Positions 54,396-64,000 of a stretch of DNA of 64,000 nt are shown piece by piece (within the stretch, counting starts at the first letter, position 1; each line of letters begins with the position of its first letter). The notes under the pieces were generated by a model. That model was not told where the DNA came from, searched no databases, and worked only from the letters and a program-made list of their open reading frames with translations. The translations under genes were made by a program, and so were the position numbers. Source of the stretch: Rhynchopus sp. YZ270_cl-10 (lineage: Eukaryota > Euglenozoa > Diplonemea > Diplonemida > Diplonemidae); NCBI GenBank assembly GCA_964035575.1, contig OZ037920.1, positions 310,001 to 374,000 on the forward strand. Direction: 5' to 3'.

Positions 54396-57300
54396 TCATC
54401 GCTCCCCATTTGGAGCCTCCTCCTTTTCTGTTTCAACTACCGCTCCTTCTCCCTCGAGGGTGAGGTTTTTTACGGTGCTGATTTTGGCATCACCTTCGGT
54501 GCTGGCATCGTCGTGGAAGAAGGGTTTTGCTGGTGAAGACTCTTCATCTTCTTCTTCGTCGTCGTCATCTTCTTCTTCATCATCTTCTGGGAGGGGGGTT
54601 TGGCTCATCTGCTGTTGGAGGTGATGTTGAAGGCGGTCTAGCTTGGCGTGGAGCTGTTGATTCTCCTGTTGGAGGGTCTGCGTAGCGTGCTGTTGTGCCT
54701 GCTGCTCGACCTCCTGTTGCCGGATGAGTCTTTGCTGCTCCTGCTCCCTCTGCGCCTTCATCGCTGCCTTCACATTCTGTTCCCGTTCAATCTCCTCTTT
54801 TTCAACCTGCGTCAATTTCTCTCCTTCATCTTCTATCTCCGGCTCTTCTTCTCCACATTTCCGAAGAGAGTTGCGTTTTACTTTGCAGCGTGCGCTGGGG
54901 GAGCAAGGAGGTGATCTGTCCGATATGGAGGACGCGGCACTGGCGATGGAGGAGAAGGAGGCGTTTGCGAATGGTGGGTCGAGGTGGTCGACGGACTCGC
55001 TTTTGAGGCGGCGTGATGCGGTGCTGAGGAGATCTCCTGTAAACTGCTCGAGAACGTGCGCAGGAAGGGAAGCCGAGGTGTGCCCACGCCCCTGAGAGAA
55101 CGAGCACGACCCTTGCGAGGAGGTCTCTGCATGGTGCGAATGGTGCGACAACGACAGCTTCCGCGACCCGTTCCGCGAGCACGGAGGGAACACCACATCC
55201 AACGCACGCTTAGGCAAAGTAAAAGCTGCGCTCTGTATGTCCCACCCCTCCCATACACCATTAACACGGCGGTTGACGTGAAACTTCACGTAAACCAATT
55301 CGGGGTTATCCATGTTGCGGATGACCTGTAAAAATAGGAAGAAAAGTAGTAGAAAATTTGTAAGACGAATATGAGACACACATCTTTCGACTGAAAGAGA
55401 GGGCTTAAGATGGAGCCTAGGTGTAGTAACCTAAGAAGGTTGTTTCATATACTAACTATTCGACTGAATAGAAGGTATAATAGGGGGAAAACTAAGAAGA
55501 AATATTTTTGGTGTGGCTGAACCCAAAAAAAAGGGTATTATTTAGCAGTTTGTTAGCACTTTGTTAGCATGCATTTTGGGGGGGGTGGTCAGGGGTGTCG
55601 CTAATTTCGGGGAAATTTTTGAAAAATCTGAAATCGGGGTGCAAATTTTTTTTTTTACGTGGGGATTTTTTTTCCATCACCAGGGGGCGAAAAAACAGTG
55701 TTTTGTGGCATTTCCGAGCCAATCCCAGGCTGTGGTGGGGGATATACGGAAAAATGGACAAACTTTTAGTGACTTAAATTGTCACAAAATATGAACCCAT
55801 ACTCTTAAACATGGGTCATTTTCAGGTCTGAAAACCCAAATTCAGATGAAATTGTGGTGTTTTTGACACTACTGAGAACAGTAGGTAGCGCCGCAGGCGC
55901 ACGGTACCCAACTTTTGTATTTTTCTTTTTCCCTTTTCTCTGCGTTCTTTTGCTTGTGCGAGCCGATTGCTCTCCACGGTGGGGTCACATGTGTGCGCTA
56001 AAATACGCTAAAATACCCTTACTATGAAGTATGAGATTCTCTGGTTTTAGCAAGGAAACCCTTGCAAGCATGTTCCCAGATCACGAAAAAAGGGGAGGCG
56101 TTTTTGGGCGTTTTTGTTGATTGCATCGTCCGATGCGGTGCAATTGCAGAAAGTGATGGGGTCATTTTGGAAAAATGGACGAGTTTTCGGTATTTAAGTT
56201 TTCACCATTTTTTTATCCCTATGCATTTTTCGAGACTGTCGATTCTCGTAAACAAGGGTCATGTTCAACTCTGAAAACACAGCTTCAGATGAAATTGTGG
56301 TGTTCTTGACTGAGAACGGTAGCGCCGCAGGCGCACGGTACCCAGCTTTTGTCTTTTTGTCTTTTCCTTTTTCTCTGCGTTCTTTTGATTGCGCGAGCCG
56401 ATTGCTCTCCACGGTGGGGTCACATGTGTGCGCAAAAACACGCTATGGTACCTTTACTAAGGAAACCCTGGTTTGCAAAAAAAAAGGGTAAGGCAGGGTA
56501 AGGTAAATCTGGAAATCCCACCAAAAAAAAAATAATCTTCGCGGGGTGAGGGCGGCACCTGGGGATTTTCCCTGACCCCCAAAAACCTCGTTTTTGGAAC
56601 GTTCTGACACAACCGAGTTCACGGTGGCCTCTCACTTAAAAAAAGAACAAGTTGTTAACACATTAAACCCACCCTGTATTAGGTGCAAATTTTTTTTTGG
56701 GTTTTGAAAAAGTCGGGACCCTGGACCCGAATTAGCGACACCCCTGGGGGTGGTGTATAAAAAAAATTTTCCCCACGGGTGTTGGGGAAAAAAAAAAAAT
56801 TTCCGTTGGTGAGCTTTTTAACGCCGGCATTTGCATTTCCGGAATCCGTCCGGCCAGTGGTGGGGTCAATTCGCCAAAATGGACAAGTTCTCGTTTTTGG
56901 TCAATTTCCGCAGTATACACAGTATACACAGTATACACAGTATACACAGTATACACAGTATACACAGTATACACAGTATACACAGTATACACAGTATACA
57001 CAGTATACACAGTATACACAGTATACACAGTATACACAGTATACACAGTATACACAGTATACACAGTATACACAGTATACACAGTATACACAGTATACAC
57101 AGTATACACAGTATACACAGTATACACAGTATACACAGTATACACAGTATACACAGTATACACAGTATACACAGCATACACAGCATACACAGTACTCAGG
57201 GGGAAAACTCACTTTGTGGGCGCCGCAGGCGCACGGTACGCGTTTTTCGTGATTTTTTCCAGCCCCGTTCTGTGCGTTCTTTTGACTCAGCGAGTCGATT

Positions 57301-59099
57301 GCGTTCAACGGTGGGGTCACACATGGGTATGCAAGAGTGGAGGCGCGCCAACAGGGGGAGTGGAAAAACCAAGGTAAAAAAATGTTTTTATACACCACCC
57401 CTAAAAAAAGGGTATTATTTAGCAGTTTGTTAGCAGTTCTTTAGCAGTGAAATTTGCTGGTTTCAGCCACACCAATTTTAGGAATTCCTAAGAAAAAAAA
57501 AGACAGATTCGTAGAGTATTATTGAGGGATATGCCCCGTCAAGGGACTGTGCTGTCATTTACATACCATTCCCACCTTTTTGCAGCAGGGTGACATGATC
57601 TCCTGCCAGTGTCCTCCAACGGCGCTGAACGACTCCTTCACTTTCTGTTCCGAGCCGACACGGACGTGAGTACCTGAGTGGGAAAATGGTTCAGTGAAAG
57701 CAACAACAAAAAACACCCCATGTTAACTGATCTCTTTATAATATGGGACAATGAGGAGTTCTGTTCCAGTGAATGCTGCTCATAAACACATCAAATATAA
57801 GCAAAGATCCAACACATAGCCCCCTCCTCCTTGAGTTCCTGGACTCTGTAGTCAAATGCCAGGGGTACAAAACCCGCAAGTAGGTGGGATCCTCCACAGA
57901 GGTGTGCGTCAGTGCATCCTTGGACACGCTGATAAATAGAACACGAGACAAAAACGAGTACAAAAGAGTCCAATATTTGTGTGCAAACCCGCAAACTACC
58001 ACGTTCACTGAAAGTGGCAGTGTCGGAGAAGAGTACATGATTGATTTTACTTCAACAAATCACAAATTATGAGACGTTCCTCCCTGCATGGACAAAGCTC
58101 GAGGGCAACGTTCCAAGGAGGGTTTGCGGGTTTGAGGAGGACTCCGCCGACTTTGCCGCAAACCAAGACACCCCTATGAGAAACAACGCAGCCACCGAGA
58201 GCGACACCGCACCTTTCGTCTGGGGGCCATCAGAGCAGAGCTACACCACCACACCAACAGCTCTGACTGGTGACCATCTTCGCGAAGATACCGAACTCTA
58301 TGCCTTCGGTTATTCAGACTATGGATGTGCACGTCTTCGCATGATTCCGGAACGCCTACCAAGAAGTCCTATACAAATGGGTGGAGAAACACCCAGACGT
58401 CAAAGTGACTGCATCGCTCAGTCGCAAGGTCACGCAGCTGCCACACCAGCAAGAAAAGTGGAAATTCTTCGCACCCAAAAACGACCGCAAAGAGCGCTTG
58501 CCAGCAGGCAGAGAGAGTGCAAGGTTTTTTTTGCAAAAAAAACTGCTGGTAAAGAAAATACCAAGCATTACGCATCCTTTGTGTGTCAAATCCTGATTCA
58601 CCTTAGCTTTTTCCCTCGACCCTGGACGTTCAAAAACCCCTAAAATAAAGTGAAAAAAGGGATGGGGGGGTGTGGGCATACCAGGGAGCATGATTTGTGG
58701 CTCTGAGCTTGGTGGCTCGGTAGGGTCCTTGATGGTGAGGTTGTACAGAGTGTCGAAGTCCTCGTCGTCGTCCTCCTCCCGCAGCATCTCAATAATCTTC
58801 GACTGTTTGTTCGTCCTGCTCAACGCCATTTCGTCGTCGCTGTCGCTGTACCCACTGTTGTTCACCCCGACGCCTTCCTCCTCTTCCTCCAGCTCTTCTT
58901 CTTCCTCCTCCTCGTCATCGTCGTCGTACTGCATCCAGTTGCGTGCTACGTCAGACGCAATCCCATCCGTCACATACGGTGTGTCAAGCGGCACCGCTCC
59001 CCGTTCCCCCTCTACAGGCTTGGTAGGGGGCTCCACCCTGCTGCAATAAGGCCTCCTGAGGGGCCTGACTTTTTGTGTATACCGGCGGTCGTAATGCCT
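54396..59099 (-). CDS. MIB/KEG-like repeat and coiled-coil protein, three exons visible
   Basis: Exons are about 59099-58682 (5' limit unresolved), 57673-57567 and 55325-54396. Introns run GTATGC...CACTCAG (1008 bp) and GTATGT...TTTACAG (2241 bp). Joined, they read MLPGTHVRVGSEQKVKESFS, AVGGHWQEIMSPCCKKVGM, VIRNMDNPELVYVKFHVN. This G..V.V....VK..F...GGHW...M....K.VG.V....D...V.F pattern resembles the repeated SH3-like module of MIB1 and plant KEG E3 ligases, split across all three exons. Before it is a very acidic region (DDDDEEEEEELEEEEEG). After it comes a Ser-rich stretch, a Gln-rich coiled coil (about 380-430) and an acidic tail. No RING is visible. The first in-frame ATG (58933, MQYDDDDEEEE) follows two out-of-frame ATGs, so an upstream exon is possible. 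Intron 2 hosts nested transposons. Confidence 0.65.
55590..56746. mobile_element. Non-autonomous hAT element, 1.16 kb, nested
   Basis: Ends CAGGGGTGTCGCTAATTTCG and the reverse complement of CAGGGGTGTCGCTAATTCGG are flanked by a perfect 8-bp duplication GGGGTGGT (55582-55589 and 56747-56754). The interior is two diverged direct copies sharing the hairpin block and CCGATTGCTCTCCACGGTGG with 43490-44615, in inverse orientation. No transposase is present. Confidence 0.87.
56911..57193. repeat. 9-bp minisatellite (CAGTATACA), about 31 units
   Basis: Near-perfect array; only the last units vary (CAGCATACA). Each unit contains the palindrome GTATAC. All six frames stay open, which is why long Ile/His/Ser or Tyr/Thr/Val frames appear; none is a gene. 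It lies in intron 2 of the MIB-like gene. Confidence 0.92.
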
Positions 59100-59209
59100 T
59101 CTGTCGAGAGGGTGGAGAGGGTAAGCAGGGTGAGGAGGGAAATGGGGATGAGGAGGAGGAGGGTGTCGGATCGACAAAGAGCGATTTTTTTTTTTTTTTC
59201 GTTTGCCGT

Positions 59210-60591
59210 CAGTGCTGACGCTAAGGCCAGCTGGCCGGTCATATAATAGCTATTTATTAACAACAAATAATGGGTCATTATTTCACTCGAGAATCGGTGA
59301 GTGCTCCTCGAGTGCCCGAAGGGCACGAGAGGGGCACGAACCGATTCGAGAGTGAAAAAATGGCCCATATTGGCGTTGATAAGGTAGTTTTATTGCATAT
59401 GGTGATAATTTTGAGTACTCCTGATTTTTGGAGTTAAATAAAGTGGCTTTATGGGGTGGGATTTTACTTTATGGGGTGGATTCTTTCATTTTATGGTCAA
59501 AAACAGGGTGTATTGGTTGAAATTTTAACTTGTCGATTTTTTTCAAGTTTTTTTTGCATTTTTTGGGCCCAAAGACCCACTCAGGGGTCAAAAATTTCAC
59601 GGAAAAAAAATTTTTTTTGTTGAAATTTTTTGACAAGGCGCTGGCCCATACAAAATGTACAGGGTGGGTTTTGTTCAGAAAATGACCGGGGAATAAATAT
59701 GTGATGCTCAAAACATCAAAATTCTTGCTTTTTTTGCATTTTTGGGCCCATCTGAGCCCAAAAAAAAATTTTTTTTTCGGCTGAAAAATGTCTTTGCGAA
59801 AAAAAAAATTTTCTTATAGGGTGAAAAAATCACTTTATAGGGTGGGAAAACCACTTTATAGGGTGTAAAAACCACTTTATAGGGTGGGAAATCACTTTAT
59901 AGGGTGGGAAATCACTTTATAGGGTGGGATAAAGTGCCCAGAGTTGGATAAAGTGGTGGTGAGGGTACATAAAGGAGTACGATAAATTTTCACCAATGCA
60001 ATAAAAATTTTTTTTTGACTTTTTTTTTTTCGGCCGAGCCCAGCTCAAGTTGGGGGCCTCCGGCGGAATGTGCGAATTCCTCTGCAGAGTTCGGCACTTC
60101 ATTGATATTTGCACCAGGCACGCGTGGGATCAGTTTACAATAAGAAACGGCGGTCATGGCACCCAAAGGTTCGTGTCGAAGCCACGGTACGCAACATTTC
60201 AAAAAATTGCGCTTAAAATTGCACATTTTTACTGATATACTATGTCAAAGGGAAGGGTGCGTTGGCAAGCTTGCGCCGCAGGCGCACGGTACGCTACTTT
60301 TATTATTTCGCCACGCTGCCTGCTTCCTTTTCCTTCGGCATTTGACCAATTGAGTCGCGTTCTGGCTGTGACGGGGTCACTTTGTTCATGAGGCCATTTC
60401 TGGTCACTCTCAGAGGCTCGTGTGAGGTGCCAACTGGGGGGGACTTCCGACCATCCCCTACCCCACCCTGCCCACCCACCCAACACCGGTCATATATGAC
60501 CGGTCATATATGACCGGCATATTTTCAGACTTTTTTTTTTCTTTTTTTTTTTGGTCATATATGACCGGCTTTTTCCTTAGCGTCAGCACTG
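59210..60591. mobile_element. Non-autonomous hAT element, 1.38 kb
   Basis: Inverted ends CAGTGCTGACGCTAAGG are flanked by a perfect 8-bp duplication TTTGCCGT (59202-59209 and 60592-60599). Subterminal GGTCATATATGACC palindromes lie near the right end and a CCGGTCATAT piece near the left. The interior carries a GTGCCCGAAGGGCAC hairpin within a larger palindrome (59283-59355), the 20-bp array, and an inverted relative of 37440-37830. It sits about 110 bp upstream of the first visible exon of the MIB-like gene. Confidence 0.88.
59826..59935. repeat. Tandem array, about 20-bp unit (CACTTTATAGGGTGGGAAAT)
   Basis: Five to six imperfect units lie inside the 59210-60591 element. Related CTTTATGGGGTGG pieces at 59450 and 59468 suggest a longer decayed array. 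Confidence 0.75.
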
Positions 60592-61620
60592 TTTGCCGTA
60601 AAGCCAAAAATAGTGTAGTTAGGCAAATTGTGGGTTTTTTTTAAAGCTAAGTGTTGGAAGAGAGAGGGCTGCACAGATACACTGCCGGTTGGTGCAGCAA
60701 GGATAGTGGGAAGCAAACGGAAGGAATGTTGGAAGAGAGGACGTGCCCAGCTTGGAGCGGTCATTCTGGAGTAGGATATGCGGGCGCATGAAGCGCATTA
60801 ACCTTGCTGTAGTACGGATGTACGCGAGGTCATCCTTCGTGGAAAAATATGCAGCATGGAACCATATGTGAACCGAAGAGCTTGTCCAAGGTGTAAGATG
60901 GAAGTTGCTAGAGAGGTTGTGGAGTCTGGGCGACCGTAAGGAGTGTACTGGGAAACAGAAATTGAGGAAGATGGAGGAGTCCGGGTTGAGTATTTTCTGG
61001 ATGTGCACGAATGGACGAACGTGAGCAACTCAAAGGGATTTGAGTAAGAAGTGGAATCTTCAGATGTGGTGATCGACGAAGGTCACGAGGTCACAGAGCT
61101 AGTAGTAAATCTGGCGGTCCTGGTGCGCGAGGTGTGTACTACGGAGGGCTCAGAATGGGTGAGGCACACAATCTGAGCGCTGAAGCAAACTGCGGTGAGA
61201 TCAGGGTGGTGGATAACACTCTTCACAGGGAAGTGTCGCACTGCACCGAATGAGTCGAAGTGCCTCATCCCCCAAGGGAGCGCTGAACAAACTCTCGCAA
61301 CCTCTCAAGAGGAGACAGCAAGGGGACTTCGGAGCTGCTACACAGAGAATATACGTTGACCAAACCCAACGTTCTCTGAAGACTGCAGAAACACTGGCAA
61401 CATGGTGGAGAACCAAGTGGAGGCACACCAATCAACGGGAAACAGAGCCAACACACCCATCACAGTACGCAGTGAACAATCGCACCTCACTATTATGCTG
61501 TCGATCGAGGTTCCCACTCCCACCCTTGGCATTCCCAAGCCCCAACTCCCAAGCTGAAGATGAAGATGAAGATGAAGATGAGCCCGACACCTGTACAGAG
61601 GACAGCATCTCGTTGTACGA
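60592..61620 (+). pseudogene. Coding-like relic left of the CCCCAA array, family unknown
   Basis: Plus-strand frames show interrupted protein-like stretches: EYFLDVHEWTNVSNSKGFE, then VVIDEGHEVTELVVNLAVLV near 61070, and [20 protein letters not shown] from the ATG at 61250. The last frame stays open into the array. Composition is protein-like but I recognise no family. Orientation is opposite to the host genes. It could be a decayed gene, a decayed mobile element, or chance. Confidence 0.3.
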
Positions 61621-62836
61621 AACCCCAACCCCAACCCCAACCCCAACCCCAACCCCAACCCCAACCCCAACCCCAACCCCAACCCCAACCCCAACCCCAA
61701 CCCCAACCCCAACCCCAACCCCAACCCCAACCCCAACCCCAACCCCAACCCCAACCCCAACCCCAACCCCAACCCCAACCCCAACCCCAACCCCAACCCC
61801 AACCCCAACCCCAACCCCAACCCCAACCCCAACCCCAACCCCAACCCCAACCCCAACCCCAACCCCAACCCCAACCCCAACCCCAACCCCAACCCCAACC
61901 CCAACCCCAACCCCAACCCCAACCCCAACCCCAACCCCAACCCCAACCCCAACCCCAACCCCAACCCCAACCCCAACCCCAACCCCAACCCCAACCCCAA
62001 CCCCAACCCCAACCCCAACCCCAACCCCAACCCCAACCCCAACCCCAACCCCAACCCCAACCCCAACCCCAACCCCAACCCCAACCCCAACCCCAACCCC
62101 AACCCCAACCCCAACCCCAACCCCAACCCCAACCCCAACCCCAACCCCAACCCCAACCCCAACCCCAACCCCAACCCCAACCCCAACCCCAACCCCAACC
62201 CCAACCCCAACCCCAACCCCAACCCCAACCCCAACCCCAACCCCAACCCCAACCCCAACCCCAACCCCAACCCCAACCCCAACCCCAACCCCAACCCCAA
62301 CCCCAACCCCAACCCCAACCCCAACCCCAACCCCAACCCCAACCCCAACCCCAACCCCAACCCCAACCCCAACCCCAACCCCAACCCCAACCCCAACCCC
62401 AACCCCAACCCCAACCCCAACCCCAACCCCAACCCCAACCCCAACCCCAACCCCAACCCCAACCCCAACCCCAACCCCAACCCCAACCCCAACCCCAACC
62501 CCAACCCCAACCCCAACCCCAACCCCAACCCCAACCCCAACCCCAACCCCAACCCCAACCCCAACCCCAACCCCAACCCCAACCCCAACCCCAACCCCAA
62601 CCCCAACCCCAACCCCAACCCCAACCCCAACCCCAACCCCAACCCCAACCCCAACCCCAACCCCAACCCCAACCCCAACCCCAACCCCAACCCCAACCCC
62701 AACCCCAACCCCAACCCCAACCCCAACCCCAACCCCAACCCCAACCCCAACCCCAACCCCAACCCCAACCCCAACCCCAACCCCAACCCCAACCCCAACC
62801 CCAACCCCAACCCCAACCCCAACCCCAACCCCAACC
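61621..62836. repeat. (CCCCAA) hexanucleotide array, about 202 units
   Basis: An apparently perfect uninterrupted array of 1.2 kb, preceded by a short (GATGAA) run (61558-61580). The unit equals the C-strand of ciliate-type telomere repeats (TTGGGG). Both flanks are ordinary DNA, so it is internal here. The G-rich strand is minus. All six frames are open (Pro-Thr, Pro-Gln, Gly-Leu, Gly-Trp strings); none is evidence of a gene. Confidence 0.95.
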
Positions 62837-64000
62837 CACCGTAAATATCATCAAATGCTATCTCCACCCACTCTTTGAATTCCCACTTCTCATGCAAACA
62901 TCCCATCCACCGTACAGCATGGCGCAGTGGAATGCAGAGATGCAGAGCCTATACGGGGCAGGACACGAATGGATTTCCACACGTAGCACAGACCTTCAGA
63001 AACTCAGAGCTTGCACCAAACGAAGTCATTTGCAAGGCAGGAAATGACCAGCGTGCAACCACAACCTCAGACGGTATTCAAGAGACAGCTAAAATCCTTG
63101 CAGTTACTGAACTGCATAACTCTGTTGTCACCAAGCTGGAGACTCCACAGCTGCGCGGATTCAGTATCGCAGATGGTGTACACAACACGATGAGGCACAA
63201 GGGTGCGAAGGCGTTCGTCAACTGGTGATGCTGTGCCCACCGGGAAGTCATTGCGAAGCCTGTACACGCTGTAAGCACATTACAATAATGAACCTAAGCC
63301 TCGCATGCTTGGTCACCTCACCTCACCAAGATGCCCTCCAAGCCTCCAAGAGTCGTCACAAACCACACACCTCCCCCCAGGGTGTGGCCCTCTGGCACCT
63401 CCCTCTGTGCAATAAGCTGTCCCCCTTTAGTTGTTTCACACCCCTGAGAGAACAAACCGTCAGCTGTGAGAACACTGACCCTGGTTCGAATCCCCTCCCC
63501 TTCCCCCTCCCCCCTTCAGAACCCCCAATACGCCTCACTCAGAAGGACTTTGCTCTCGTTAGCACGCAGTACGACCAACGTACTCATGAAAACTCTCAAG
63601 GGAAAAGTACGCTGGTTTGTTCACAGTAACATCGATAGTCGACCCGTGTGCGCATGGTATACGCGTAGACGCTTTCGGCACCAATGAAGGAACCTACTCA
63701 CAGGGTGCCATTACCATCGTTGATAGAGCACAGGTCTTGATGTAAGATGTTTGACCCACAGCCAACGCTTTCGGCACCAACTACGTCACCCCCTCGTTCT
63801 CTTACCATCAAATGAAACCATTTGACAGCAGGAACACAAAGACCCACACCACCAGCACCTCTACATCCCCAGACATCAGCAACGTAACACTACCTTCAGG
63901 AAGGTACCTCCGAAATTGCGCAACACCCACACACCCCTCAACCCCCCTCTCTCTCCACTAGTGCACTGAGCAACAACCCCTCCAGTGTTTCTTCAACGAT
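62837..64000 (+). pseudogene. Coding-like relic right of the array, family unknown
   Basis: The plus-strand frame from about 62875 to 63228 reads protein-like (QTFRNSELAPNEVICKAGND, ETAKILAVTELHNSVVTKLE, RGFSIADGVHNTMRHKG). Further right are pieces such as AFGTNEGTYSQGAITIVDRA, a second AFGTNYVTPSFSYHQ start and SPDISNVTLPSGRYLRNCA. A related phrase (CTTTCGGCACCAA) occurs twice at 63669 and 63768. No family is recognised. R2 lies at 63287-63320. The part beyond 63900 is C-rich without structure. Confidence 0.3.

Larger units (their letters stand above)
55580..57401. mobile_element. Outer TIR element split by a hAT insertion
   Basis: GGGGTGGTGTATAAAAA on the left (continued across the inner insertion at 56747) and TTTTTATACACCACCCC on the right are inverted ends. 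Near-identical direct copies of AGGGTATTATTTAGCAGTTT lie outside both ends (55536 and 57409). The interior includes the 9-bp array and one GCGCCGCAGGCGC hairpin. No transposase. The limits are approximate. Confidence 0.5.

Noticed and set aside
56732-57433. Long Ile-His-Ser, Tyr-Thr-Gln or Cys-Ile-Leu frames
   Set aside because: Products of the 9-bp array; no unique protein sequence of gene character on either side, and it lies in an intron.
61250-63047. Long open frames encoding Pro-Thr, Pro-Gln, Gly-Leu and Gly-Trp strings
   Set aside because: They exist only because the hexanucleotide array has no stop in any frame; reading all six at once is impossible as genes.
63478-63495. CTGGTTCGAATCCCC resembling a tRNA T arm
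   Set aside because: The arm does not pair properly and no cloverleaf can be drawn with the upstream 70 bases.

Overview
This window comes from a unicellular eukaryote. It carries eukaryote-only genes (a striatin, glucosidase II beta, an STPGR-repeat protein) and spliceosomal introns. All twelve introns I could place by protein continuity start with GTAT and end in CAG or AG after a T-rich tract. Every host gene I recognise lies on the minus strand. Several starts sit a few bases after a pyrimidine tract plus AG, as expected for polycistronic transcription with spliced-leader trans-splicing. My best guess is a euglenozoan, possibly diplonemid-like, at moderate to low confidence. No rRNA, tRNA or marker gene settles it.

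Gene-bearing part, 1-36.1 kb (all minus): striatin (edge-truncated), an AAAP/SLC38-type amino-acid transporter, an 842-aa coiled-coil protein, two small unknowns, glucosidase II beta (2 exons), a nicotinamide/nicotinate mononucleotide adenylyltransferase, a 418-aa unknown (2 exons), a 164-aa basic protein with an organelle-like N-terminus, a 172-aa single-span membrane protein (2 exons), a 264-aa Ala/Lys-rich protein with a presequence-like first exon (3 exons), an STPGR protein (2-3 exons), a 320-aa unknown (2 exons) and a 137-aa Cys-rich type I membrane protein. One further gene, with a MIB/KEG-like repeat, spans 54.4-59.1 kb around two large introns.

The stretch 36.1-54.4 kb, the introns of the last gene and 59.2-60.6 kb are filled with DNA transposons. 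I found one apparently complete hAT element (47718-50431; BED finger, hATC domain, one 43-nt intron, perfect 8-bp target duplication). Five further elements have hAT-like ends and perfect 8-bp duplications. A 2.8-kb element with AGATCTGGCC-rich ends splits a small repeat at 9.8-12.7 kb.

The most unusual structure is at 46.48-53.40 kb. Three foldback elements (A, B, D), each starting TAGG and ending CCTA, sit head to tail with pure C tracts of 13-20 between them. The whole chain lies inside the CCCC of a small repeat whose unoccupied copy is at 15.05-15.18 kb. Two hAT elements have inserted exactly in the CCCTAGGK junctions that this chain creates. Many of the non-autonomous elements also carry short DNA hairpins with GNA triloops.

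About ten families of 50-150-bp hairpin-rich repeats are scattered through introns and intergenic DNA and act as landing sites for larger elements. Tandem arrays include a perfect (CCCCAA) array of about 202 units, identical to the ciliate telomere C-strand, flanked by non-repetitive sequence with fragments of decayed-looking coding sequence.
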